Shown here in pieces: positions 36,722-47,158 of a stretch of DNA of 64,000 nt. Each line of letters opens with the position of its first letter. Positions within the stretch are counted from its first letter, which is position 1. The position numbers were made by a program, and so were the translations under genes. Under the pieces are notes generated by a model. It searched no databases. It was not told the DNA's origin and saw nothing but the letters and a program-made list of their open reading frames with translations. The stretch lies in the NCBI GenBank assembly GCA_023078555.1, contig CM041204.1, forward strand, positions 5,362,430-5,426,429, read 5' to 3'. Source of the DNA: Ulva prolifera. Taxonomy: Eukaryota; Chlorophyta; Ulvophyceae; Ulvales; Ulvaceae.

Positions 36722-38418
36722 ACTTTGCGTCACACAACTCGAATTGTGCCTGAAGGAACAGGGTCAGAACCAGTGCTGCAGTGGTTAGCTGTGTGGTATT
36801 TCTGTGCAGGTGCAGACTCGGGGGCTGTCAGTTTATAGTCAACTCACTTCGTATGCATCGGTAGTGGCATACTATGTCATGCTTTGTTCTACCAGTGGAT
36901 TTGAATCGATCAGGATGCATTTCCAAATCCAGGCACTGAGGCGTCGCCGCAGGCCTCATTACATTTCCCTATCACAGGAAGTATATCAGGTCAAGTATTG
37001 TATTTGCATGTGAGTTTGTGGTAAAAACGCATCACATCAAGCGATTATTCTGAGCTTGCTCGTGATGTGTGGATGTGACCCTGCGTCGCAAGCTCATTGT
37101 AGGGGTTGTGTAATTGTAAATCAGTGGTTTAAAATTACATGAGCTGGGTGTGCTGCTCACCATCAACAGGGACACCTTGCCACCACCACCATGCTCCCCA
37201 GCCTTTCTCACCATGCCGTCTTATTACTGCTCACATTTGCAGAGTCGTACCGGACATTCAAGTGTGTCCTTCACCTCCCTGCATCGCGCAAGCAGACCTG
37301 GTATCCTGAATTGCTGAGTCCTCGTGGCCAAGCATTTGCAGTGTCGGCGAGCATGTACCACGCTGACCGCACAGCCTGCACAGTGGCCTCCATGTGGTCG
37401 CGTGCAGCCGCCGCGGGCACCGAGTGTGGCAAACCACCGCGGTACTCTGCATCGCCACAGAAACTGGGGCCTCTGAGACGGAGGGTGTACAGTGCCCAGC
37501 TCCCCCGATCTACTTCGCACGCCAACTCAACCACTGCCACTAGAGGCCTTACTCTGGTGCCTAGGGCTTGTTGACATGATGCGACCGAGCCACCGCAACA
37601 TTTGTGCAAGGGGCCTTTGACCGAGCCTTTGTATGTATGTCCGTATACATGAGTACATAAACAATCTTGTCCTGGCGCCGAAACAAAGGGGATTGCATGT
37701 GCAAGCATCCCAGCTTGTCGGCGTCCGTCGACTGTCATACATAGCCATATGCGGTAGACTGTTGTCGGCTCCAAAACAGGACTGATGTGTTAGTCGACAA
37801 CACGGTTTCCCCAGCGTGCACCGGGGCCGCATCCGTATGCATGCGCATTCGTCGCCCGTCCATGCATAAGGGCTCGTGTCCCTGGCAGCCAGCACGCACA
37901 GATCACTGACACACACTTCCAGCCAAAGCCTCCTGCCTCTGGTGGGAAGGTGAGGCCTCCCCGCGCGGTGCACCCCCATAATAGCATTCGGGGCCGACAC
38001 CCGGCCAAGACCGGTGTGCGATCTTTCCGAGTGTAACGGCTCCATGCCATGCCACATGCATGTGGCTGCGGGCATATAGAGCACAAACATGTGTAGTGTG
38101 TGCCAACAGTGGGCTGCAGATCTCCACACACCCGCCGTGCCAACGTGCAATGTCCTCGCCCCGGGCTGAGTTCGCTGAATCACAGATGAAGCAGTGCTGA
38201 CAATATTCAAGCGTTAGCTGCGGCTCACCTTGCAAATGATGTCTGAGCGTGATACCTGATTGGGCCCTCTTTTCCCTCTGGGCGGTGCCATAATACATAT
38301 ACAGGAAAAAGTCGGCACAGGATGAGCACAGGGAAAGCACATCATGAAGCCTGAAGGACGTTTCTGGGATACATCAGATCAGTAATCATGCCGAGCGGTC
38401 GTGTGCCCCTGCATAGCT
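36722..38418. other. Gene-poor stretch
   Basis: No supported gene. Overlapping frames of 100-230 codons on the minus strand (for example 37527-38210) have Cys/His/Arg-rich translations without domains and look like chance frames in GC-rich DNA. It is the left part of a repeat-rich zone that extends to about 47.8 kb. Confidence 0.4.
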
Positions 38419-38454
38419 GTGTTGCAAGCACAAACTTGGAGAGGAAGGTAGCAA
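38419..38454 (-). repeat. Dispersed ~38-bp repeat, copy A (diverged)
   Basis: Read on the minus strand this begins TTGCTACCTTCCTCTCCAAG and ends TTGCAACACA. It aligns without large gaps to copies B (38952-38982), C (47121-47158) and D (54695-54731). Conserved parts are TGCTACCT.CCTC at one end and TTG.AACACA at the other. It is the most diverged of the four. Confidence 0.6.
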
Positions 38455-38951
38455 CGCAGGAGCCGCACAGCGATAAAGCACAGCCAAGCAGAACCACAAC
38501 CGTCACCCATTGCGGAACAAGTCGATGGCACCGCAGGCTCACGACACAGCCCGCCAGCGGACAGCCCCACGGGCTGCACGTATGCACACTCAAGCGCTCA
38601 CGTCGCCCCACACAATCAGTGTCAACCACCCACCTCTCGCAGCTTACTGGCCATCTGGCCTGAACGGCGGGCCGCTCCTCTTGGCCATTGGGTGCTGTCT
38701 CCTGCTGGCCTCCGTCATCCAGCTGCTCGGCTTTGCCTGGCGCTTGGTGTGCCTGGTGCCCGCGTGGCATACTGTCGTTATCGTACGGCCAGCGCAGCCC
38801 AGACACTGGTGTAGAGTAGGTTGTGGGCGAGGCGTCAGCTACAATGCGGATGTGTGTGGGGACCGGTGGAGGTCTAGGGCTGCGACCTCCTGGAGGCTGG
38901 GCTGGGCAGTCTCGTGTGGGGCCGCCTCAGGCGCGGATGTGGTGGGTGCTA

Positions 38952-38982
38952 CTACACGGACAAAGCAGGCGAGGCAGGTAGC
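38952..38982 (-). repeat. Dispersed ~38-bp repeat, copy B
   Basis: On the plus strand the core GGACAAAGCAGGCGAGGCAG plus GTAGCA (38957-38982) matches copy C at 47133-47158 in 25 of 26 bases. The match decays on both sides. On the plus side both copies lead into several hundred bases of C/A-rich DNA. Confidence 0.8.
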
Positions 38983-39430
38983 ATCTCAGAAGCAGCGAGC
39001 AGCTCAAGGACAGCGTCATCAACGCAGCACAACACGTCCGAGCGACAGCCAGGATGCCCAAGCAACAAGTACTAGAACCAAGCAAAGCACTCCCTTCATA
39101 CCCCGCACAAGCAGAAGCCAGTGCGCCCAGACCCACGCTCACTAACACCAACTCCCCGGCACACACATCTACCCACATGTGCAATCCCGCCTGCACACCT
39201 ACAAGCACACCGGAGGCACCACAGCCGCGCCCGAGGCGCCTGACACGAGACCGCCCAGCCGGGCTGCCTGACTATTTGGGGCCCACAGCCCCTAGACCCC
39301 GAACCCTCCCTGCACACGTCAGCAAGCCTCCTTGTACAGCTCACATGCACACAAGGCCCCACCATGTGCGCGGTGTTTGTGCATGTTTGAGGAGGCCCAA
39401 TCCCTCACCCAGACTAGATAAGGCAGATCA
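38983..39430. other. C/A-skewed block next to repeat copy B
   Basis: The plus strand is dominated by C and A (many CAC, ACC, GCAC words), with few T. The open frames on both strands (plus 38510-39145 and 39054-39467, minus 38927-39208) are products of the skew. No domain is recognised. A similar but longer block follows copy C. Confidence 0.55.
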
Positions 39431-39710
39431 TGAGCTGATATGGTACATTGAAGTCCTTTGCGTTTGAGCGTCTTTGGCGGCACTCTAGATCGTTCAGCGG
39501 GGGACTGCTGCGGCCCGCGCTGGCTGCCAGCAACGCTGTGACACCAATGTCATGCTCCTTCATGTGCAGCTGTGACGACCTCAGCGTGGCTATAATCTTT
39601 GGCACCTGTGCAAGGCGCACTTGAGTAGATGCAATACGCCCAACCACGTCGCGGTTAACAAGTCCGGCGGGAGACCGAGTGCGTTTCGCAGGCGTCGCCT
39701 TGGAGTCCAT
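39414..39710 (-). CDS. Hypothetical 98-residue protein
   Basis: A single open frame from ATG 39710 to a stop at 39414. It starts MDSKATPAKRTRSPAGLV and has a helix-like middle (VGRIASTQVRLAQVPKII, HMKEHDIGVTALLAASAG). An AT-rich, TATA-like stretch lies just upstream on the minus strand. The composition is more protein-like than neighbouring frames, but no family is recognised. It lies among retroelement debris and could be a mobile-element ORF fragment, a single exon, or chance. Confidence 0.3.
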   Translation of the reverse strand: MDSKATPAKRTRSPAGLVNRDVVGRIASTQVRLAQVPKIIATLRSSQLHMKEHDIGVTALLAASAGRSSPPLNDLECRQRRSNAKDFNVPYQLMICLI

Positions 39711-40020
39711 ACTGGTTTTGCGACTCTATTATTCAATACATATTTTCAATTAATGGCCCCACACCGCGTAGGGGGCCCCAGACGACAACCCCCCTCCACA
39801 CACATACACCAACCCAAAGGGCTGCGGCCGCACCGCTGCAGCCCCGCTCCCTCGCCGCTCGCCACTTAACGCCCTGAATGCATCACACCAAGGCTGTGCC
39901 AGCGGTAACACTGTCACGAAGCTACGCAATTACCCACCGCACCCATCGCCGGACAGCTCTGGAGTGCAGGACTCGCGGGAGGAGATGGCGCCCAGCAGGT
40001 GAAAAGGGGCGGCTAGACGC

Positions 40021-40043
40021 TTATATATATACGCTTATATATA
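40021..40043. repeat. Tandem ACGCTTATATATAT repeat
   Basis: The unit CGCTTATATATAT occurs twice in succession, spaced by one base, just left of a retroelement fragment. It is an AT-rich simple repeat in non-coding DNA. Confidence 0.75.
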
Positions 40044-40106
40044 TGTAGTTACAAAGGACAGAGGCCGGGAAGCGAGCCGTTGCCAGGAATACACACGCAA
40101 ATCCAC

Positions 40107-40304
40107 TCACGCAGTCATGGCACTAGGCCGGGCACGAGCACGTACCACAGCTCGGCCGGTGATGCCAGCCAAAGATTGAAGCCCCGCACGGAGCACAAGA
40201 GCATTCCCCTTGCACAACGCCACACTCAACCGGCGCAGAGCATTCGTCACAAACAAAGCACGGTTCACCTTACCACACCGAGACGCAACCATATACATAT
40301 ACAT
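40107..40304 (-). mobile_element. Fragment of a non-LTR retroelement C-terminus
   Basis: The minus-strand frame contains NRALFVTNALRRLSVALCKG followed by NALVLRAGLQSLAGITGRAV, then a stop. This matches the terminal stretch that follows the post-reverse-transcriptase module in a family of eukaryotic non-LTR elements. The equivalent stretch of the larger fragment at 45.2-46.6 kb reads AFAQWPLRLSVSLQRGNA after an in-frame stop. Only about 55 residues of element sequence remain, so it is a truncated, dead copy. Confidence 0.55.
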
Positions 40305-40335
40305 ATATATATGTATATGTATATGTATGTATGTG
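40289..40335. repeat. AT-rich palindrome of TACATA/TATGTA units
   Basis: ATACATATACATATATATAT is followed directly by its mirror on the other strand (ATGTATATGTATATGTATG), giving an inverted repeat with no loop centred near 40308. It would extrude as a cruciform or hairpin. It abuts the retroelement fragment. Confidence 0.8.
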
Positions 40336-40637
40336 GCCGCGTCAGCGAGCGGCGAGCTGGCTGTGTTACAATGGCAAAGGGTGGCTGTGCATCCCTTGTG
40401 CCCCTGTAGCTACCACATGCGAAAGATGCTCCGGCGTGCACCATATCTCGAGATATCTTCCTGCGGGAGTGGCCGCTCTGGTTGCCTTTGCTGTATCCGT
40501 CTTACGCATCTTCATATCTTGTCCACGTTTGTTGTTTGATGGGCCCGCCTCCCTCCCAGTGAGGTGCTCGTCTGGGATCAATCGTCGCTCTGTATTCAGC
40601 CGGTGGCGCGAAGGGGGCGAGCGCATCTGTTGTGAAT

Positions 40638-41186
40638 ATGCTGCTTCCGATCATATCAGTGTCGTCGATTTTGGGAGGCGTCTTAGTGTATAAATCGCGC
40701 AGAGTGCCAGTTGTGGTGCCAGCGATCAGTGGACCTGTCCCCGGTCACCCCAACCTAGTACTGAGGCAGCTACAGTATGCAGATTTTGAGCGAGGTTTCC
40801 CAGACATTCTATCGCAACTGACTGACGTCGGCGCAGTCACCAGAAAGGCCTTGCGAGAACGATTACAACAATTGCGGTGTTCTGGTGCATGCGTTGTGAT
40901 CGTTTTGCATGACACGATTGACGACTCCATTGTAGGCACTGCATCGCTGTTCATCGAATCCAAATTTATACATTCGAACGGCAAAGTCGGCCACATTGAA
41001 GATGTGGTCGTCTCCGAAGAGCAGAGAGGCAAAAACTTGGGAAAAGCATTAATTGACGCACTCAAAGCCACCGCAGAAAAGCACGGCTGTTACAAGACCA
41101 TTCTAGATTGTGCGGAGAGTCGAGTTCCATTCTATGAAAAGTGCGGCATGTCAGTGAAAGGCATGCAGATGGCCGTGTACCATTGA
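40638..41186 (+). CDS. GNA1: Glucosamine-6-phosphate N-acetyltransferase (GNAT family), membrane-anchored
   Basis: An intronless 182-residue protein from ATG 40638 (an upstream in-frame GTG at 40632 is not used in eukaryotes) to TGA 41186. It transfers acetyl from acetyl-CoA to glucosamine-6-phosphate on the way to UDP-GlcNAc. After an N-terminal hydrophobic anchor (MLLPIISVSSILGGVLVY), the GNA1 pattern begins at LVLRQLQYADFERGFPDILS and QLTDVG. The acetyl-CoA loop is visible as HIEDVVVSEEQRGKNLGKAL (R/Q-x-x-G-x-G/N type), and the end is CAESRVPFYEKCGMSVKGMQ. Yeast and plant GNA1 are about 150-160 residues. The extra ~25 at the front are the membrane segment. A TGTAA motif lies just after the stop. 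The gene ends 110 bp from the SRPRA stop, tail to tail. Confidence 0.93.
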   Translation: MLLPIISVSSILGGVLVYKSRRVPVVVPAISGPVPGHPNLVLRQLQYADFERGFPDILSQLTDVGAVTRKALRERLQQLRCSGACVVIVLHDTIDDSIVGTASLFIESKFIHSNGKVGHIEDVVVSEEQRGKNLGKALIDALKATAEKHGCYKTILDCAESRVPFYEKCGMSVKGMQMAVYH

Positions 41187-41296
41187 ATGTAATTGGCTAA
41201 TAATACGGCAGTGACAGGACATGTTCAATGTCACAAAATCACAAGCAGTGCTTCTGCTACTTGACAGATAAATTGATGGTGCAGCCCATGTCATCC

Positions 41297-43860
41297 CTAC
41301 CGGAGAAGTGACTTCACCACGGCCTGAGTGTCCAATCGCTTCAGATCAACATATGTCTGACCACATCCAACGAACATAATTGGAGCACCTGATGAATATG
41401 CCATGGAGAGAAGTGCGCCGACTTTATCATCAATGGCATCAAACTTGGTCACAAGGACGCCATCGATAAGCCGGGCCTGCTTTCCCGGCGGTGAAAGATC
41501 GGCCAAGCGTTTATTGAACGTGACAAGCTGATTTACACCTACACGCTGGTCAGCATTACAATGAGTACACGTTCCCTTATGATCCTTCTGGTGAACCTGG
41601 CCAATTATGATTCTCCACGATGCTACGCAGCACGGAATTACAGGACACTTACCATCGTTTCCCACTAGAGCCTCTCCAACAAAGAGCACTAGGTCGGGGG
41701 AATTCTTGTTGATGAGCATCGACAATGCTCGCATGAGTGGCTCATTATCCTGCATCCTGCCGGCTGTGTCAACCAGGACCACATCAACGCCATCTCGCTG
41801 TGCCTGCCGCATTGCCTCGGCTGCCACATTCGTTGGATCCTTGTCATAGCCACGGTCATATAGTGGCACGCCAATGCGATTGCAATGCGTCTTCAGTTGC
41901 TCAACAGCACCAGACCTGCACGTGCAACAGATCCAAGTTCAGACAGTCCAAGCCAGTGCTGTCAGACTCTCATTGAACGATGTAATCGACATGGCAGCAG
42001 TGTTCACAGCCTCTGAGCATGCCAGATGCACCACATCCATGGGGGAACATGCCAACAGGAATGCGATGCCTGATATTGGTACTAGGACCACTGTGCCTCA
42101 ATCATTGCAATGATGTCAACCATGCAGCTACATTTGTTGCATAGAGACCAGACATGCTTGCACCCCATGATGCTGCAGGCACTTTCAGGGAACTCGCATG
42201 CAACGAACTGACCTGAAGGTGTCACATGCAGCAATCATAATCTTCAGATTTTGCTGGCGAAGCCAGTACGCAATCTTTGCAAGGTTGGTGGACTTGCCGA
42301 CACCGTTAACACCGATGAACACGATAGAGTATGGCTTGCCCTGCGCCTTGCTGCTGCGGATCTTCGCTAACACATCGATGCTGTGTGGTGGTGATAAGAT
42401 TCTAGTGATTGTTTCAGCCATCGCCACTCTGACCATCTTTGCAACGCCAGTAAATGATGTTAGTTTCTTGCCCTCGAGGGTGCGCGCGACAGATGCACAG
42501 ATCTTGCTGGACACCTCTGATGAAACATTGCGCTGCTGCAAGCGCTTCTGCATTGCAGCAATGGCATGCTTCACATCCTCCTGACTCAAAGCGTCCTTGC
42601 CTAGGATGCTTGTTTGAATGGAAGACATAAAGCTTGACAGCAAACCAGAAGGCGGAACTGCATTGCTCTGCCCTGTGCTTGCTGCCCGCAGCTGCTGTTC
42701 CAGCTCAGCATCCTCCTGCCGAAAATCAATGACGTCTTTCTCGTCCATGCGGCTTCTCTCATTGAATGCGAGACCTGAACCCTCGTCTGCGGGTGTTCCA
42801 CATGAAGGGGCAGGGCCTTTTTTGCTGAAGTCCAGCTCTTCCACGTCAGTCTCACCGGCATTCCAATTCCGCGGCTGAACAGCACACGTTAGTATATATA
42901 TTGTCATAGCGGCTCGTGAAACAAGCCACGAATACATACTGCACACATCGCGGGAATGGAGGGCTCACACGCGTCACAGGGGAATGAAGCTAAGATGCAC
43001 ACCTTCTTGCCCTTGGACTTGGTCTGTTGTGGAGTCGGCTTAACAGCTTTGGGCTTGGAGGCTTTTCCTTTCACACGGCGTGCAAGGACATCGGTGTTGA
43101 ATGCCTGTGTCTTATTGGTAGAGGGTGCTTCGTCTTCATTGTAAGATTCTGCTATTATGTTGGGATCGTCCAAACCCCTATTTTCGGTGTCATCGGAGTC
43201 TTCGCTGTCATGTGATTGAGTTAATGCTTCTGTGATGCTCCGTTGCTACACAGACGATTTATGGAATTATCTAGCTTCATGAATACAGGCAGCTGACTGT
43301 GCGTGAATCAGAAAAGCAGAGAAGCGGGCCGCACTTGTGATTGCTGTGTTCTCCCACCTCCACGACTAGTCACTCTATGTTTTGACAACGCGGCTTGCTT
43401 CTGGCAATTTTCAAGAAGGAAAATGTATTTTTTGTCAAAAGATTTGTAATCATACACGTTTGGCTGGTATGCAAGGACGAACTCGTCTCTCATCAAGGAT
43501 AACAGCGCATCAACAAACGGAATACTGAGCATGTGCTGATACGCTGCAACAAACACAAGATCAAGGCCCTGCGACAAACTGGCAGGATGTTAGCGCGGAA
43601 TCACTGGATTGCGAGAGCTCGTATGGCCTGTTGTGTTGGCACTGCAGCAGGCAGCGGGATCGAACATTGTGAAATGTCCACTTGAGCGTGTATGGAGTTC
43701 CCCCTGTGGGCCGATAGATGTAGCCACCTTCACCGATGCGATCTTCTAGTAAGCAGTTACGAATGAGAGCATTGATTGGGTCGCCCTTGATGTTTAGAAG
43801 CTGTCCGAACGTCCACAGAAGTGCTCCACCCCGCGTGAAGATGGCCAAATATTCGAGCAT
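41297..43860 (-). CDS. SRPRA: Signal recognition particle receptor subunit alpha (SRalpha), SRP-type GTPase
   Basis: Docks SRP-ribosome complexes at the ER. Exons: 43860-43666 (start [16 protein letters not shown]), 43568 to about 43350, about 43199-43003, 42874-42213, 41915-41653 and 41538-41297 (stop TAG). Joins after 43003 are exact in phase. The first exons form the longin-like SRX domain that binds SRbeta ([20 protein letters not shown]). A Lys-rich linker follows ([19 protein letters not shown]). The NG domain has helices ([19 protein letters not shown]), the P-loop [38 protein letters not shown] (G3), and VTKFDAI (G4, TKxD) with [20 protein letters not shown]. This GVNGVGKST and the SRX domain separate it from the plastid FtsY and SRP54. 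Length about 590 residues, normal for the family. The exon 2 donor is uncertain. Confidence 0.93.
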
Positions 43861-45239
43861 GATGGCCAAGATCTAACCTCTCGAAGCAGAGGTCCTGAAC
43901 CTTGGTGATCGGACGTGCTGGCTTCACTCACTTCGACACGCTACCGCCTGATGCGGTACTGCAATGCGCTGGGGCGAAGTTTGCACAAGGAAACAGGATT
44001 GATCGCGGTGACAAGAGAGGCTGGAAATTGTTTGGCCTCGATTGCGCCAAGTACAGACCGTCGGCTTTTTCACTAAGTATCCGCTGGATGGAGGGTCGGA
44101 CGAATCGATGGGACTGTGACCTTTCCGATCATTTATGATTCAGGGCAATGTACAGATAATTATCATGCAGTCAAACTGCTGGAAGATCCTGCATCGGCGC
44201 CACCGCTGCAGTTCTTGGCAGGTGCCTGCTTGGCGGGGACGCACTTGTGTCTCCCGCTAAGGCGGGCACAGCAGCCTGCCAGCAGCTCCCCATAGCACCC
44301 AAACAACTAGTCATTTTTCGCGATGTGTGGGGGTGTCCCGGGTGCCCAGCCAGCGCTGCAGCATAATGCATGCACCTCGGGCCGGAAGGCTGAAGGCTGT
44401 GTGGGTGGTGAACAATGATTGCTGTCAATGATAAATCATGTTGCCCTGGTGCTGGATGGACCACCACCACGGTCGCCATGTAGGCGATGTGTGCCTGACA
44501 GGCTGTCCGCATTACTGCACATACACGCAGGGTCATACACGCAGGGTCAGTGACAGCCCAACATCTGCAGTAGCATTGGTCCCCATGCTTGCTTGCACTT
44601 CGTGTTGCAATTGTGTTCATCGTTGCCTTGCTACGGGAATGCAATGCACTGGTAGTGGAAGAACACGACAACGCGCCGTCATCAACACAACTGCCCCAGG
44701 TCACGGGCAGATCTGCAGAAGTATTGAATACATGACAGGCTGTCCGCATTACTGCACATACACGCAGGGTCACACAGGATCCACTACACAAAACTTGAAC
44801 TCCGATCATCAATAAACATCATTGCAGAGCAAGTACATGCCTTTTCAATGGATCTGCAGTCATCAGTGGTGCTCGTGCGACAGACACATACGCCTGCTCT
44901 TACTGAGAAGGATTATAGAAGCACAGGCACCGTCATCAGTGACATCTACAATGGAGTGTAATCATGCTCAGACGGGCATGGCTGCGTGAACGCCACAGAG
45001 CTGCCATTCGGTGCGCCAGCAGTGTCTAGAAGAAAAGCTTTTGGGGGGCTTGTTACCTCCGGCTGTACTGGGCGATGGGCTCTCTTTGCAGCACAAAGAC
45101 CCTTGCCGACAAAAGTGCTGGTAACAAGCAGGCTCATCAAGCAGAGTGCTATGAACGTGTGCAATGACTATGCAAGAGTAGATGGCACCCAATCTGGACG
45201 GAATGTGTGTCTTGACCCCGCAAGCACAAATATTATATA
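43861..45239. other. Gene-poor region with direct repeats
   Basis: This is the upstream region of SRPRA plus repetitive DNA. A minus frame at 44171-44812 is open for 213 codons, but it simply translates the 40-bp direct repeat twice (TLRVCAVMRTAC) and shows no domain. Nothing else is supported. Confidence 0.45.
44496..44772. repeat. Perfect 40-bp direct repeat pair with an internal 14-bp tandem
   Basis: 44496-44535 and 44733-44772 are identical over 40 bases (begins TGACAGGCTGTCCGCATTAC, ends ACACGCAGGGTCA). Their starts are 237 bp apart. The last 14 bases of copy 1 are repeated once more at 44536-44549. Perfect identity suggests a recent duplication, or the two ends of a short insertion. 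Confidence 0.9.
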
Positions 45240-46672
45240 AGCCCTTTACAGAAGAGTGAGCGTGCACACACGCACACCCGCCTCACTCCGGCAGGGCCAG
45301 GCCGGCTCCTCCTGGCCCGTCACACCACAACCCCTGTTCACGCGAGATGACAATCCACCACTTCTGATATATCTCGGCATTACCCCGCTGCAACGACACC
45401 GACAACCGCAGCGGCCACTGGGCAAATGCGCCTTAAGTAATACGCCCACTAGCAGCGGCCACATCCCCCAACGGGCCGATGAACCGCACAGCAGCCTTGC
45501 CCACGTAACCACACGACTCAATAGCGAATGGGACGAACCGGAACAATGCATGATCAGGTGCGTCCTCCCGGAAGCGGTCCCGTTTCCTGGTCTCCGCCCG
45601 CTCCACTGTCGCACCCGTCACACGTGCCGCGGCAGCCACGTACGAGGCGGCCAGCGCATGCATGACCACAACATCCACGGCAGCCATCTCAAGGTGTGGC
45701 ATGACCATGACGATGTCCCCGCGGCATGTCTTCTCCACTCCTGCGCCCTGTGCGAGGGCACGGTAGCGCGGCTCCATGGCAGAAGGCAGTCAGGTGTGAG
45801 AGGCGACCAGACGCAAGGCACGAGCCAGGTCATCATGGCGCATCTGGGTCTCCTTTGTCACCCCGGGGGGGATCTCCGTCGGGACGTGGAACCGCAGGCG
45901 TGTCACGCCGCCACGGTGAACATGTTGTCACCCATGGTCAGGTGGCCACCTGGCAGAGCGGAGAGGAAGGCTCCCGCCGGTCCGCCCGACGAGCTCCTGA
46001 TCCATGCTACTTCCTGCCTGCCAGCTGGCGTGTCGAGGCAGATGCTCCGGAGCTTCAGCTCAGCCGCATGGTCCGCACACACCCGCCCCACCTCACGCTG
46101 GGTCTCCAGCAGCTTCCCAGACGCGAATGCAGCCGGCAGGTGGCAGACGTCGGCCTCCCACCCCAGCAGCTCATGCATGTCGTCGAACATCACCTGCCAG
46201 TGCTGCAATGGGCTGCCCCGGCTGGCTCCCCAGAGAGGGAGGAGTAGGTCGGAGCGGCTGGCGAGGTCACGCTCGGCCATGCCGGCCACAGACACGAAAT
46301 CTGCATCAGCGATGTACTCTTCCAGCACCGGAAGGGCAAGGCCCCCACGTTGCGCCGCCAACTGATCTGTGGACATGCGAGCCTGCCGTCTCTGGGGCCA
46401 GTGGCCGGGCGACGTGTCTTCCCCCACCTCCTCGGGGAGCCCCAGAGCATAGTCGCGGCACCGCGCTGCCGCTGCTTTCTCAGAGCGTCGCGCCCTGCTG
46501 TTCGCAAGCAGGCGCATGGGCAGGCGCATGAGCTCCTCCGCCGCGGCAACGATTTCCTCGCGTGCCCTGTTGCCCCGTGCGTGAGTGCATGCTTCGGCCA
46601 CGCGCTCCAGCTTCGATGTGCATGCCTCGGCCTATGCCTGCCGAGCAGGCGCAGGCCTGTGCTGTGACATGC
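45240..46672 (-). mobile_element. Degenerate non-LTR retrotransposon, post-RT C-terminal region
   Basis: Minus-strand frame 46601-45903 reads RRGGLALPVLEEYIADADFV, ASRSDLLLPLWG, then SSSGGPAGAFLSALPGGHLT. This last motif (G-A-F/W-L-S-A-L-P) is found downstream of reverse transcriptase in a widespread class of eukaryotic LINE-like elements. Frame 45777-45433 then gives AAVDVVVMHALAASYVAAAA, ATVERAETRKRDRFRE, FRFVPFAIESCGYVGKAAV, the matching C-terminal domain (a V-D-V-V-V strand and an F-x-P-F-x-x-E-S motif). The expected end (AFAQWPLRLSVSLQRGNA) follows an in-frame TAA. The frames differ between the two blocks and the zinc-knuckle-like piece between them is not intact, so the element is broken. 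No reverse transcriptase core (YADD-type) is seen upstream before 47 kb. Confidence 0.7.
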
Positions 46673-47120
46673 ACAACCGTGGAGCCGCGCTAGCACGCCG
46701 CAGCGGCGGGGCCGATGCGGCTGCGCGGAGCCTGGCCTGGTTCCGGGGGCCCGCCCTCTGCGACTGGCTGCCTGATCTCGCCCCTTGCCCTTGCCTTTCT
46801 TCTTGCAGCATCGTGCCCACCTCGCTTCTTAGCGCCGCCGCTTGTGCCCCGCTGTCCTGCGCGTTGATGTGGTCATGTGGCCTCAGGCGTAGCGGGCTGC
46901 TGGCGGCTCTGACAACGAACAACGTATCAGATGCCGCGGCAGAGCGAGGGCCGAGCACCGAGGCTTCACCGAGCGCTGCTTGGATTTTAACAGTGCTGGA
47001 AGCAGCATGGATGAGCACTATGGCTGCATCTGAAGGCTGCATCAACATGGTTCATTGTCCCAGATCGACATTCAGGCGTCCCTGAAGGTTGTTGGAATCG
47101 ATTGTGTGTTGTGAGTCACT
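46673..47120 (-). other. Sequence between retroelement fragment and repeat copy C
   Basis: A minus-strand frame (47048-46632, MLMQPSDAAIVLIHAASS) runs toward the element in the same direction and may be older element or gag-like sequence. No domain is recognised. Its right end touches repeat copy C. Confidence 0.3.
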
Positions 47121-47158
47121 TGTGTGTTACAAGGACAAAGCAAGCGAGGCAGGTAGCA
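47121..47158 (-). repeat. Dispersed ~38-bp repeat, copy C
   Basis: On the plus strand: TGTGTGTTACAAGGACAAAG then CAAGCGAGGCAGGTAGCA. It shares 25 of 26 bases with copy B in the core and the outer TGTGTTACAA plus GAGGCAGGTAGCA with copy D. It lies just upstream (minus orientation) of the retroelement remains. Confidence 0.85.

Noticed and set aside
38957..38980. Translation TRTKQARQVA near copy B looked like a histone H3 tail (ARTKQTAR)
   Set aside because: It is a coincidence produced by the dispersed repeat. No histone fold follows and the same repeat at copy C gives a different continuation.
40632..40637. GTG start two codons upstream of the GNA1 ATG
   Set aside because: Nuclear genes start at ATG. 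The ATG at 40638 begins directly with the hydrophobic anchor.
44171..44812. 213-codon minus frame with an internal repeat of TLRVCAVMRTAC
   Set aside because: The protein repeat is simply the 40-bp DNA direct repeat read twice. The rest has no protein-like features.
45256..46365. 369-codon plus-strand frame
   Set aside because: It is antisense to the retroelement remains, whose minus-strand translation matches known post-RT motifs. The plus translation has no recognisable domain.
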